Source: CAYRAV01 sp964422365 (GTDB lineage Bacteria; Bacillota; Clostridia; Lachnospirales; Lachnospiraceae). From it: DNA of 64,000 nucleotides. The stretch spans positions 1 through 64,000 of the forward strand of contig CAYRAV010000008.1 in NCBI GenBank assembly GCA_964422365.1, given 5' to 3'. Under the pieces are notes generated by a model. It was not told the DNA's origin, did not search any database, and was given only the letters and a program-made list of their open reading frames with translations. Below, one piece after another: positions 53,679 through 61,903 of this stretch (the first letter of the stretch is position 1; each line of letters begins with the position of its first letter). The translations under genes were made by a program, and so were the position numbers.

Positions 53679-55250
53679 TCATTTCTCTACTAAAAATTTC
53701 ATATCAAACTGTATCCGTTTCAACAATTGTTTTGGTAACAGATGTTCTGCTTCTTTTAAAGCCCTGTTAATGTCTTCTTCCTGTTGTTTTGATACTTTTC
53801 CATACATATCTCTTGTTTCAATTGCTCTTAAAATCAAGTCTTGATATACTTCAAATTCTTCTCTTATATATAGATTCAAAAGAAAAGGAAGCCGGTTCCA
53901 TGAATTCTCCTGTATCAAAAGATTTAACGCATATTTCCTTATATGTGGATACTCATATTGCCTGCAATACTGATACAACTTTTTTGCACCATAGTAAATG
54001 GTATTGTATCGAATGGCATAATAAGCTGCTTTGGAAACTGCTGGTTCTTTACTTACCAGATATTCTTCGTAGATATCATATCCTTCTATTTCTATCGTTT
54101 TTGACAATGCTTTTAATGCGGCACATACTACTTTGCTGACAGATGATTTTAAAAACGGCAATAGCAGCTTTCCTTGTTTCATTCTGCCATTTTCACCAAC
54201 TCCTATAATGGCAGTCACAGGATTTTCATCTTGTAAATGTTCTATGTAAAAATCTAAAATGGAAATATCTGAATGATGTCTGATAATGTATGCTGCCAGT
54301 TCTCTCACACTTTTATTTTCATCTAATAACATCATTTCCAAACCAATCCAGTAATCTTTGGCAGCAGAATATTTATATTCCATTGCTCTTCTTCTTACAA
54401 TACCACTTTTATTTTTTAAATATCCTTCTATCTCTTCCTCTGTGCAGTTATAATATTGCAATATTCCTGTAATCAAAATCTGCTTGCAAAAACTATGCTT
54501 TTCACTTTCTAACAAATACTTCATATTGGAAATATTTAATATTTTCTTTTCTACCAGTAGTTTGTATATAATCTTTCGTGTTTCGAATTCATAATATCTG
54601 ATTTTATACAATGAAATGTCTGGTAATGTCTCTGCTATTCTGTCATAAAATACTTGTGATAGCACTTCTATATTCTCATAATCAATTCTGCTTGAACGAC
54701 TTAATTTTTTCATATGCTGCACAGCCAGAAACAACTCTGCTGCAGAACAATTTTCTATTTTATTCAATACCAGTGAGAACATAGTCTTTCTAATCTGTTC
54801 TACCCAGTCATTTGCTCTTAGCAACATATATCCCAGTGTATTTGGATAATAATACAATTCTTTTGAGCAGATTTCACGAAAATATCCATTCGGATGAAAA
54901 CTGCCAGCAATAAGAACATACACATAATCTTTCTCCGAATCAAACCACGTTTTTTTCCTTCTGATATCAATCGTTTTCCAATCCACAAACCATTCCAAAG
55001 AAGTATATTCTCGAAATCTTTCACTTAATGCAATCATATATTTTGCTGTTTTATCCTTTAAATGAGCCTTAATCGCATGACCAGCTTTTTTAACCAGTTC
55101 CCTGTTTTCTAAAGAAAAAGCTTCATAGACAATCTTCAAATAAGACTTGTCTCCTGATTCTAATTTTTCTATTGCTTCATATATCTTATTTTCCAATGAT
55201 GCACCATGACTTTTATCATAAACTTCTATCAGACATTGTTTATCAGGCAT
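53679..55250 (-). CDS. HEAT-repeat protein (523 aa)
   Basis: A long all-helical protein. From about residue 230 onward repeated pairs of amphipathic helices follow the HEAT pattern (LKNKSGIVRRRAMEYKYSAAKDYW, LDENKSVRELAAYIIRHHS, LKSSVSKVVCAALKALSKTIE, VSKEPAVSKAAYYAIRYNT). The N-terminal part (1-200) is helical but not recognised. There is no signal peptide or membrane segment. HEAT proteins are scaffolds, and stand-alone ones occur near immunity genes. The ribosome binding site is weak (AAAGAAG). Confidence 0.75.
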   Translation of the reverse strand: MPDKQCLIEVYDKSHGASLENKIYEAIEKLESGDKSYLKIVYEAFSLENRELVKKAGHAIKAHLKDKTAKYMIALSERFREYTSLEWFVDWKTIDIRRKKTWFDSEKDYVYVLIAGSFHPNGYFREICSKELYYYPNTLGYMLLRANDWVEQIRKTMFSLVLNKIENCSAAELFLAVQHMKKLSRSSRIDYENIEVLSQVFYDRIAETLPDISLYKIRYYEFETRKIIYKLLVEKKILNISNMKYLLESEKHSFCKQILITGILQYYNCTEEEIEGYLKNKSGIVRRRAMEYKYSAAKDYWIGLEMMLLDENKSVRELAAYIIRHHSDISILDFYIEHLQDENPVTAIIGVGENGRMKQGKLLLPFLKSSVSKVVCAALKALSKTIEIEGYDIYEEYLVSKEPAVSKAAYYAIRYNTIYYGAKKLYQYCRQYEYPHIRKYALNLLIQENSWNRLPFLLNLYIREEFEVYQDLILRAIETRDMYGKVSKQQEEDINRALKEAEHLLPKQLLKRIQFDMKFLVEK

Positions 55251-55420
55251 TTTTTCAACTTCTTTCTTTTAAAAAGAAGCTATCACAGTAAAACCAATGA
55301 TACCATACATCGTTTATAGTTAAAATATTAGCGCTTTAATATGGTATGCTTTTGGTTTAATGTAACAGCTTCTTTTCATTATTATTTATTGTTCTTTAAA
55401 ATGTATTTTTGAACATAATT

Positions 55421-56044
55421 CTAACCTCCCAATGTTACATCCTGCTTTTCATACCATGCCAGTGCATGAAAAAAATCTTCATCTGTATAATCCGGCCACA
55501 AATGTTCCGATACATAAAAATCTGCATAAACAGATTGTATTGGGAGAAAGCCCGAAAGCCTTCTCATACCTCCCCAACGGATAATCAAATCTATTCTGGA
55601 AATATCTCTGGAATAAGGCTGTCCATCCTTCTGTATATGGGATAAATCCCACTGCCATCCATAATTCACTAAAATATTTACCCGAATTCCTCCTCCATTT
55701 ATAGGTATACGCTTGGTATAAGGCAACAGTTCCTTTGGAAAACATTTGGAATTGCTGTTACCAATAACCAATAAATCAGCCCCTTCCTGTGTTAACAGTT
55801 CTACTGCCGACACACATGCCTTCTGAAAAGCAGCAAATTGTTCTGAAGGCCGTTTACAATTGTCCATTGTAAACCCATAATATGTGATTTCTTTCACTCC
55901 GTTTTCCTTTGCCATCTTCAAGAGCTTCATTCCCGGTATCAGCCCATACTCATATCCCTCCTGCTTCTTCATTCCCTGCCCCAGCGCCCAGCGACGGTTT
56001 CCATCAGGAATAATACCAATATGTTTTGGTTTATGTTTTACCAT
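55421..56044 (-). CDS. Undecaprenyl diphosphate synthase-family protein, short form
   Basis: A cis-prenyltransferase relative of 207 aa, shorter than the usual 240-250 aa UppS. IGIIPDGNRRWALGQGM holds the catalytic Asp, EITYYGFTMDNCKRPSEQF replaces the usual FSTENWKRP, and RIDLIIRWGGMRRLSGFLPIQSVYADFYVSEHLWPDYTDEDF replaces the usual R-S-G and W-P-F endings. The changed Asn/Trp region and short length suggest a paralogue, perhaps with a different chain length. GAGGTG precedes the ATG at 56044. It is not in a cdsA/dxr cluster, so it is probably not the housekeeping copy. Confidence 0.87.
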   Translation of the reverse strand: MVKHKPKHIGIIPDGNRRWALGQGMKKQEGYEYGLIPGMKLLKMAKENGVKEITYYGFTMDNCKRPSEQFAAFQKACVSAVELLTQEGADLLVIGNSNSKCFPKELLPYTKRIPINGGGIRVNILVNYGWQWDLSHIQKDGQPYSRDISRIDLIIRWGGMRRLSGFLPIQSVYADFYVSEHLWPDYTDEDFFHALAWYEKQDVTLGG

Positions 56045-56230
56045 GTTTATCACCTCATGGATCATTATTGCCGCAAGATTTCCTGCTAATACCTTTTATC
56101 ACACAATTATTTTTGCTTTAGCCAAAACAGGCAGAACACCATTGCTATATCGTTCTATTATTTTCAGCATACGCTACACCTGATGTTTGCTTTGTACTCC
56201 ATAAAATTACAACTACCAATCATGTTCTCT

Positions 56231-56755
56231 CTACATTTCCTTTACTAATGCTATTCTACATTCTATTTTTTCAGCCAGCTCTGTCAGTTTTTTGAAATCT
56301 GTTACGGAAATTGGAAAAATCACATAACTATCACTATCAATATCCAGCGCTGCCATGCATACTTTTTTCGATTTCCACTTTTCATCTAACACACTGCACC
56401 ATTCAACAACAGAATCTTCCTCCTGAAACCAGTCTTCTTCCAAAGAAAGATGGTAAAATTGTATTCCTGATAAAGATTCCAAACACCAGATAAAATCTTC
56501 TTTCTCACATTTCCAGTCCAATTCACAACTATAACCATGCTCTATGAGAGAATCTGCAAGAGCGAGCCATTGCAGTTCTTTCTCTTCTATTTCTTCTTCC
56601 TCAATTCCTCTATCCTCATATTGGTTCTGATGTTCTTTAAAATACTTCTTTGTATCAGATACACAACACTGCATCTCCTCCATTACTGTCTTATCACCGT
56701 TTGAAATACATTTTCCAATCTCTATCAATTCATTGTCTTCTAACTTTGCTTTCAC
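56231..56755 (-). CDS. DUF6630-like immunity-type protein
   Basis: A 174-aa, very acidic soluble protein. LADSLIEHGYSCELDWKCEKEDFIWCLESL and EEDSVVEWCSVLDEKWKSKKVCMAALDIDSDSYVIFPIS resemble, from memory, the DUF6630 family, found among orphan immunity-type genes. The start is a GTG with AGGAGG six bases upstream. Function unknown. Confidence 0.65.
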   Translation of the reverse strand: MKAKLEDNELIEIGKCISNGDKTVMEEMQCCVSDTKKYFKEHQNQYEDRGIEEEEIEEKELQWLALADSLIEHGYSCELDWKCEKEDFIWCLESLSGIQFYHLSLEEDWFQEEDSVVEWCSVLDEKWKSKKVCMAALDIDSDSYVIFPISVTDFKKLTELAEKIECRIALVKEM

Positions 56756-56883
56756 TTTTTATCCTCCTATTGATTGTTGGCAGTTGTAATTTTATGAAAT
56801 ACAACAGATTTGACACTCTAATTGTTACTCTACCATAATATCAGAAAAATCAATCTCAAAATCCCCATAGATTCCTACTTTCA

Positions 56884-57693
56884 CTAATCCCACCAAAAAA
56901 ACCATACTTTCGATTTACTAATACAATCTGCAACCTCTCCAATCGTTCCATTTGCAGTTGCCTGATCTACTCGGTCATTGCAAAAGGCATAATGTTCTTT
57001 CGCCAGTTTCCATGCTGTATCTTCATCCTCTACAACCTTTTCTACTGTAAATTCAAGTGTATCATGAGAGATTACTGATGGAACCGCACCATACTGTTCA
57101 TACCAGTATCGGCAGACTTCCATCATTTCCGATGCCTCTGGACAATCATTCCATCCGCCTATAGGCAGCCATGCAATCACTTCCCACGGATTGTTCACTG
57201 GAATTTCAAATAAAATTGTCTCCTGTATTCCATCTCCACCATAATTCTGAAAAGAAGTCAATTCAAGAAGTGTTTCTCCGCCCTTCTTTTCTCCCATTAA
57301 TTCACTCATCAAATCTTTTTCATTCGACTCTGAATCATCAATGATATTATTTATGTAATCTGTATACTCTTCAAAACGTTCCTGTAAAATCTTCTTTGCA
57401 TCCTTTCGTTCTTGTGCCACAATATCTTCTTTAGAATAGGATTCATCCTCCAAAATTCCCAGCCATTCTGCCATTGTATCATCTGAAACTACTAACACTG
57501 GTATAAATCCTTTCTCTTTTCCCTCTATTAATGATTTTTCATAGGCTTTATTTACGTTACTAATTGTATTTTCTTCTGTAAATACCTGATAGGGACAGTT
57601 TACTTTCTCAATAATTTCCTGCGTTGTCTGGCTGTATTTGCAGACTTTGTCTGCCTCATTGGTTGTTCTTTTCATTTTTTTAAATAAATTCAT
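56884..57693 (-). CDS. DUF4253 protein
   Basis: A 269-aa soluble protein. The C-terminal 110 residues match DUF4253: VIAWLPIGGWNDCPEASEMMEVCRYWYEQYGAVPSVISHDTLEF, WKLAKEHYAFCNDRVDQ and the end SKVWFFWWD. The N-terminal half (VFTEENTISNVNKAYEKSLIEGKEKGFIPVLVVSDDTM) is the usual leader of the family. DUF4253 proteins are often found in contact-dependent or polymorphic-toxin immunity clusters; activity is unknown. AAGGAGG precedes the ATG. Confidence 0.9.
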   Translation of the reverse strand: MNLFKKMKRTTNEADKVCKYSQTTQEIIEKVNCPYQVFTEENTISNVNKAYEKSLIEGKEKGFIPVLVVSDDTMAEWLGILEDESYSKEDIVAQERKDAKKILQERFEEYTDYINNIIDDSESNEKDLMSELMGEKKGGETLLELTSFQNYGGDGIQETILFEIPVNNPWEVIAWLPIGGWNDCPEASEMMEVCRYWYEQYGAVPSVISHDTLEFTVEKVVEDEDTAWKLAKEHYAFCNDRVDQATANGTIGEVADCISKSKVWFFWWD

Positions 57694-57744
57694 AACATGT
57701 CCTCCTTTTATAGTTAGTTTTGAGATTCAAGAGCGATCTATCTT

Positions 57745-57762
57745 ATAGCATGTTTGAAAATC
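57745..57762. repeat. Isolated family 1 repeat end
   Basis: ATAGCATGTTTGAAAATC matches the family 1 terminus (compare TAGAGCATGTTTGAAAATT at 9890, inverted). No partner end was found between the DUF4253 and Imm7 genes. Confidence 0.4.
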
Positions 57763-57817
57763 ACTTTGTATTTTGACTGAATACCTCATTACTTCCTGTT
57801 CATAAACACTTTCTGTT

Positions 57818-58228
57818 TCATAATAATGAAAACCACTCATCTTCCAAAGTTGGTATGATTGGCGATAAAAACGGATCATTGCTCTGTTTAACGATCCCTC
57901 GTGCCAAAACAAAAACCTGAAACTGATTTTCCTTTCCACTATTATCTTCATCATCATGTAAATAAATTAACCCATAACTGCCTTCAGCAGTTTTACCAAT
58001 CATTTTATATAACTGAAATATATCCTTTGTCTGACTATTCTGATGGTTTGCAAATAATGTAAATTCAATATAATACTCACCATTCAGTACTTTTATCTGC
58101 GGTTTAAACCAACATAATTTATCAATTTCTTTTTTAATATGATTGATTACATTATGTATGTTATCTTCTTCATAATCTACTGCTTTATATGTTTCCCTAA
58201 TAGTAACCCAGCCATGTAATTCTATCAT
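57818..58228 (-). CDS. Imm7-family immunity protein
   Basis: A 136-aa protein, MIELHGWVTIRETYKAVD at the start, then YYIEFTLFANHQNSQ, GSYGLIYLHDDED and NQFQVFVLARGIVKQSNDPFLSPIIPTLED, the pattern of immunity protein 7. Imm7 proteins are predicted to neutralise polymorphic toxins, but no toxin gene is adjacent, so it is an orphan. GGAG precedes the ATG at 58228; upstream frame residues are not needed. Confidence 0.85.
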   Translation of the reverse strand: MIELHGWVTIRETYKAVDYEEDNIHNVINHIKKEIDKLCWFKPQIKVLNGEYYIEFTLFANHQNSQTKDIFQLYKMIGKTAEGSYGLIYLHDDEDNSGKENQFQVFVLARGIVKQSNDPFLSPIIPTLEDEWFSLL

Positions 58229-58254
58229 AATTAACCACTCCAAACTTTATAGCT

Positions 58255-58488
58255 TTATATATCATTACAGAAAAATTTTCCTGTATCCCTGTCATAAGTC
58301 ATTTCCACATTATCATATGTTTCTATCACCTGCCAGCCATATAATCTGCAAAAGAGTTCTGTAAAATTATCCAAAGATTTATCATACATTATTTCAACTG
58401 TTTTAATTTGCTTCTTTAGTTCTATATAAGACACTCTTTTTCCAAACAATACTATATCTCCACGATAATATTCAAATTCAATCACCAA
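58255..58488 (-). CDS. Hypothetical small protein (77 aa)
   Basis: Not recognised. A small acidic protein (VIEFEYYRGDIVLFGKRVSY to TYDRDTGKFFCNDI). It starts with TTG or the adjacent GTG, two bases after the rtcB stop codon, with AGAGGAAG upstream inside rtcB, so it is probably coupled to rtcB. It may be linked to the RtcB function or to the following Imm7 gene. Confidence 0.6.
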   Translation of the reverse strand: MVIEFEYYRGDIVLFGKRVSYIELKKQIKTVEIMYDKSLDNFTELFCRLYGWQVIETYDNVEMTYDRDTGKFFCNDI

Positions 58489-58490
58489 AT

Positions 58491-59699
58491 TTATTCTTCC
58501 TCTCCTGCTTTGAAATTATAAATAGGTTTTATAATATTTACAATCTCTGCTGTATCACCAATATTATTTACAATATCCTCCATATTTTTGTACGCCATTG
58601 GACATTCGTCCAGTGTTGATTTTCTAATAGATGTACTATAAATACCATCCATCTGTTTCTTAAACTCAGATAATGTAAATGTTTGTTTTGCTTCAGAACG
58701 ACTCAGCAATCGTCCAGCACCATGCGGGGCTGATTGATTCCAGTCATCGTTTCCTTTGCCGATACAAATGAGAGAACCATCCCTCATATTGATTGGAATC
58801 AGTAATTTTTCGTCCATTTTTGCAGAAACAGCCCCTTTTCTCAAAATCATCGCATCAGTATCAATATAATTATGAATTGTGGTAAACTGTTCTTCCACAT
58901 GCAGCTTCATTCCTTTTACAATTTCATCCATCATGGCTTTTCTATTTAATTCTGCATATTTTTGAACAATCTTCATATCATTGATATACTGGTCAAATAA
59001 TTCATCTGCTACATATGCCAACTCTTTTGGTATGCTGATTCTTTTGGTATTTTTTAATGTTTTAATTTTCTTTTGAATATCCTTTTCCTTTCCTTCTGCT
59101 TTCAGATTAGCAATCAGCAGATCTATATCTTTTTTTGTGGAACGATTTAATTTCTTATATCCCTCTCCCTGATAGTAACGGGCAACTTCCAATCCCAGAT
59201 GTCTGCTGCCGGAATGAATTACAACATAGATATTGCCCTCTTCATCTTTATCAACTTCAATAAAATGGTTTCCTCCACCTAATGTTCCAAGACTTTTTTC
59301 TGCTCGAATTAAATTAATGTTATCAAAACAATATAACTGCTCTAATGGTATCTGGTTAAAATATTTATGCTTTTTTTCTCTTATTTTAAATCCTGATGGT
59401 ATTTTCTCATAAATCAGTTTATCAAGTTTTTGCAGTTCTATATGTTTCTCTTTGATTCTAATCGTTTCCATTCCACAACCAATGTCTACACCAACCATAT
59501 TGGGAACCACTTTATCAGTAATGGTCATTGTTGTTCCTATTGTACATCCTGAGCCTGCGTGAATATCCGGCATTAGTCTGATTTTACTTCCTATGGTAAA
59601 TTCCTGATTACATAGCTGTAAAACCTGTGCAATAGATGTCTGGTCCACCACATCAGTAAAAATTTTTGCTGTATTATATTTCCCTTGTAATTCTAACAT
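58491..59699 (-). CDS. rtcB: RNA ligase RtcB-family protein
   Basis: RtcB joins RNA with a 2',3'-cyclic phosphate or 3'-phosphate to a 5'-OH using GTP and Mn. Metal and GTP-binding residues are visible in MPDIHAGSGCTIGTTM, VGVDIGCGMETI, LGGGNHFIEVD and HSGSRHLGLEV, and the guanylylated His in SAPHGAGRLLSRSEAK. The ATG at 59699 (MLELQGKYNTAKIF) is used because the family begins there and AGAGGATAG precedes it; the longer frame adds 21 unsupported residues. It lies 91 bases behind the DUF434 gene. No RtcA or RtcR is present. Confidence 0.95.
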   Translation of the reverse strand: MLELQGKYNTAKIFTDVVDQTSIAQVLQLCNQEFTIGSKIRLMPDIHAGSGCTIGTTMTITDKVVPNMVGVDIGCGMETIRIKEKHIELQKLDKLIYEKIPSGFKIREKKHKYFNQIPLEQLYCFDNINLIRAEKSLGTLGGGNHFIEVDKDEEGNIYVVIHSGSRHLGLEVARYYQGEGYKKLNRSTKKDIDLLIANLKAEGKEKDIQKKIKTLKNTKRISIPKELAYVADELFDQYINDMKIVQKYAELNRKAMMDEIVKGMKLHVEEQFTTIHNYIDTDAMILRKGAVSAKMDEKLLIPINMRDGSLICIGKGNDDWNQSAPHGAGRLLSRSEAKQTFTLSEFKKQMDGIYSTSIRKSTLDECPMAYKNMEDIVNNIGDTAEIVNIIKPIYNFKAGEEE

Positions 59700-59790
59700 A
59701 TCTTCTATCCTCTTTTCTTTTGCCTGTTCCCATAACAACCCTATATTTCCCCATAAAGCCAAGTTTTTTGTGTAAATTTGATGTTTTCAT

Positions 59791-60522
59791 TCAACTTTTC
59801 TGATCTCTTAATAATCTGCCAAAATCAATAAGCAGTTCCTTTTCCATTTTTTCTTCTATTATTTTCTGATTCAAGTTAACCCAGCTTTTGCATTTATCAA
59901 GAATAATTGCATCACTGGTAATCACATGGTCCAAAGTTTCCAAGACAGAATCAACATTGTGGATTACATAAACTTCCACCTCATAATTAAATTGCTCTAA
60001 CAGTTCCATTATTTGTGTTTTTAATCTGCCAGAATTAGAGACAGGAGAATCTAAATAAAAGATGGCTTTTTTCACTTTATTTTCTTCTAGTTGTTTTCCA
60101 ATGTGCATAATTGCCAATTGTGTTTTATCAATCAAACGATAAGTGCCTCGAAGTGCTGCTAAATCCCGAATGGTTCCATCCATGCATTTTATCAGTAAAG
60201 AATCAGATAAAGCGACTTCTAATGTTATAATGGTATTAAAACCATCGATATTCACAGTACTGTTTTCCAACGTTCCTGTTATCTCTTTCTTTTTTCTCAT
60301 CCAGATATTTTCATCTGATGAAACAGCTCTTACCAAAGCCAGACGCTGCCGTTCAGACAGCATATAATGATTTCCTACAAATACAGAGGCGCCTTTTATC
60401 TTGTAACCCCGATTTAATAGATAATATAAATCGTATCCCGCCTGATATAATTTTTGAACAGATTCTGTATTAAATTCCGTTTCATCGCTAGAGAAAAATC
60501 CTCGTTTTACGGTTTTACACAT
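59791..60522 (-). CDS. DUF434 protein, RtcB-associated
   Basis: A 243-aa soluble protein. The N-terminal part (AGYDLYYLLNRGYKIKGASVFVGNHYMLSERQRLALVRA) matches DUF434. The C-terminal part, with FNTIITLEVALSDSLLIKCMDGTIRDLAALRGTYR and the strand IFYLDSPVSNSGRLKTQIMELL, suggests a PIN/Toprim-like fold as predicted for the DUF5616 domain. DUF434 genes recur beside rtcB, so a joint role in RNA repair is likely. GGAGG precedes the ATG. Its start overlaps a tiny leader ORF. Confidence 0.85.
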   Translation of the reverse strand: MCKTVKRGFFSSDETEFNTESVQKLYQAGYDLYYLLNRGYKIKGASVFVGNHYMLSERQRLALVRAVSSDENIWMRKKKEITGTLENSTVNIDGFNTIITLEVALSDSLLIKCMDGTIRDLAALRGTYRLIDKTQLAIMHIGKQLEENKVKKAIFYLDSPVSNSGRLKTQIMELLEQFNYEVEVYVIHNVDSVLETLDHVITSDAIILDKCKSWVNLNQKIIEEKMEKELLIDFGRLLRDQKS

Positions 60523-60581
60523 AGATACCTCCAGTTTTTGAATCCACTATATCCCATACCTGCACTATTTATTACCTTCAT
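60507..60581 (-). CDS. Putative 24-aa leader ORF of the DUF434-rtcB operon
   Basis: MKVINSAGMGYSGFKNWRYL then CVKP. The ATG has AGGAGGGGTG, the strongest ribosome binding site near this operon, and the stop overlaps the DUF434 start by 16 bases in another frame. Translation of the leader would carry ribosomes onto the DUF434 start. The peptide resembles no known family. Confidence 0.45.
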   Translation of the reverse strand: MKVINSAGMGYSGFKNWRYLCVKP

Positions 60582-60708
60582 ATGCACCCCTCCTGACTAA
60601 TGAAGCAATTGTTTCAATACTATATAATAATAATCGGTCAATCAGTAAGATAAATGAAGTACATCACGCATTACAAAGGCTGTTTTATCTTATACTTCCC
60701 CTTTCTCA

Positions 60709-61878
60709 TTATTTTCTCTCAAACCCCGCAAAACTCTTTCTATTCAATGCCAGCTCCAAAAGTTCTGGTAATTTATCTGGCGGGCAGGCAAAACATGGGA
60801 TACCAAATCCTGCTATCTTTTCTGCCATCTGTGCATCATAAAATGGTTTTCCCTGATCAGATATTGCCAGAAGAACAATCAGATTTACCCCTGATTCTTT
60901 TAGTTCTGACAGACGTCTTAACAATCCGTTTCGATTGCCGCCCTCATATAAATCTGTAATCAGAAACATTGTTGTTTTATTGGGCTCAGCAATTAAATCC
61001 GCACAATATTTGACCGACTTCTCGATGTCCGTTCCACCGCCTAACTGAATCCCATATAACAAATCAACCGGGTCCGATGACACTTCTGTCATATCATGAA
61101 TCTGTGTATCAAATGCTACAATATATGTCTTTAATGCATTCATACTTGCCAGTATACACCCCATAACTGATGAATATATTACTGATTCTCCCATAGAACC
61201 ACTCTGATCAATATCCAGAATCACTGTGCGGTTAGAAGAACGGGATGCCCTTTCAAAAAAATAAAATTTTTCCGGCAGCAGCACTTTACGTTCTTTGTTA
61301 TAATTTTTCAAGTTGCGGCGGATTGTCATTTTATAATCCAACGCAGCCGCAGAAGGGATTGGTGAATGTTCCCTTCGGTTCAAGGCAGCTGTTACTGCAC
61401 GTTTGATATCATCAGAGATACGGCTGTTAATCTCCTCTACAATTCTTCTAATATATTCCCGCACATTGTCCTTCGCCCGTTTCGGCACCTGATCTTTTAA
61501 CAATAGAATCAGCGAACCTGTATTGATATCCGGCTCTAACTGTTCTAACATCTCTGGTTCAAAAAATAATTGCGTCATTCCTTTTCGTTCTATGGCATCA
61601 TTTTGAATGATTGTGATTTCCATTGGTTCAAAAAGGGCACGCAAATCCCCTAACCAACGGGTAATCTGTGGATTCGACATACCATTTCCCGCACCTCTTC
61701 CAGAATCATCTGCACTTTCTTTTTCATTTCCATAAATTGCTGCAAGTGCAGAATCCATAAGCAGTTCTTCTTCTGTAAGAGAAAGCGGCTCCCTGCTCAT
61801 ATCTTCTAATCTTTTCGCTGTGTCCTCACCGAGAATCAATCGCCATCGTTTCAAATTTTCAATCGTTTTCTTTTCCAT
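60709..61878 (-). CDS. VWA-domain protein of a MoxR/DUF5682-type cluster
   Basis: A 389-aa protein. The N-terminal half (1-200) is helical with an acidic stretch. The C-terminal von Willebrand A domain has the MIDAS motif VILDIDQSGSMGES, the Thr in LGGGTDIEKS and the Asp in MFLITDLYEGG. Such proteins pair with a MoxR AAA+ ATPase. The ATG at 61878 (MEKKTIENLKRW) has TTGGTGAT upstream; a start at 61929 overlaps the upstream gene and is rejected. It lies 25 bases after DUF5682 in one operon. Confidence 0.9.
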   Translation of the reverse strand: MEKKTIENLKRWRLILGEDTAKRLEDMSREPLSLTEEELLMDSALAAIYGNEKESADDSGRGAGNGMSNPQITRWLGDLRALFEPMEITIIQNDAIERKGMTQLFFEPEMLEQLEPDINTGSLILLLKDQVPKRAKDNVREYIRRIVEEINSRISDDIKRAVTAALNRREHSPIPSAAALDYKMTIRRNLKNYNKERKVLLPEKFYFFERASRSSNRTVILDIDQSGSMGESVIYSSVMGCILASMNALKTYIVAFDTQIHDMTEVSSDPVDLLYGIQLGGGTDIEKSVKYCADLIAEPNKTTMFLITDLYEGGNRNGLLRRLSELKESGVNLIVLLAISDQGKPFYDAQMAEKIAGFGIPCFACPPDKLPELLELALNRKSFAGFERK

Positions 61879-61903
61879 TCTTATCACCAAATTTTCACTT
61901 TCA

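Noticed and set aside
57727..57957. 76-codon frame overlapping the Imm7 gene
   Set aside because: It overlaps the end of the recognised Imm7 frame and includes a repeat end; no ribosome binding site.
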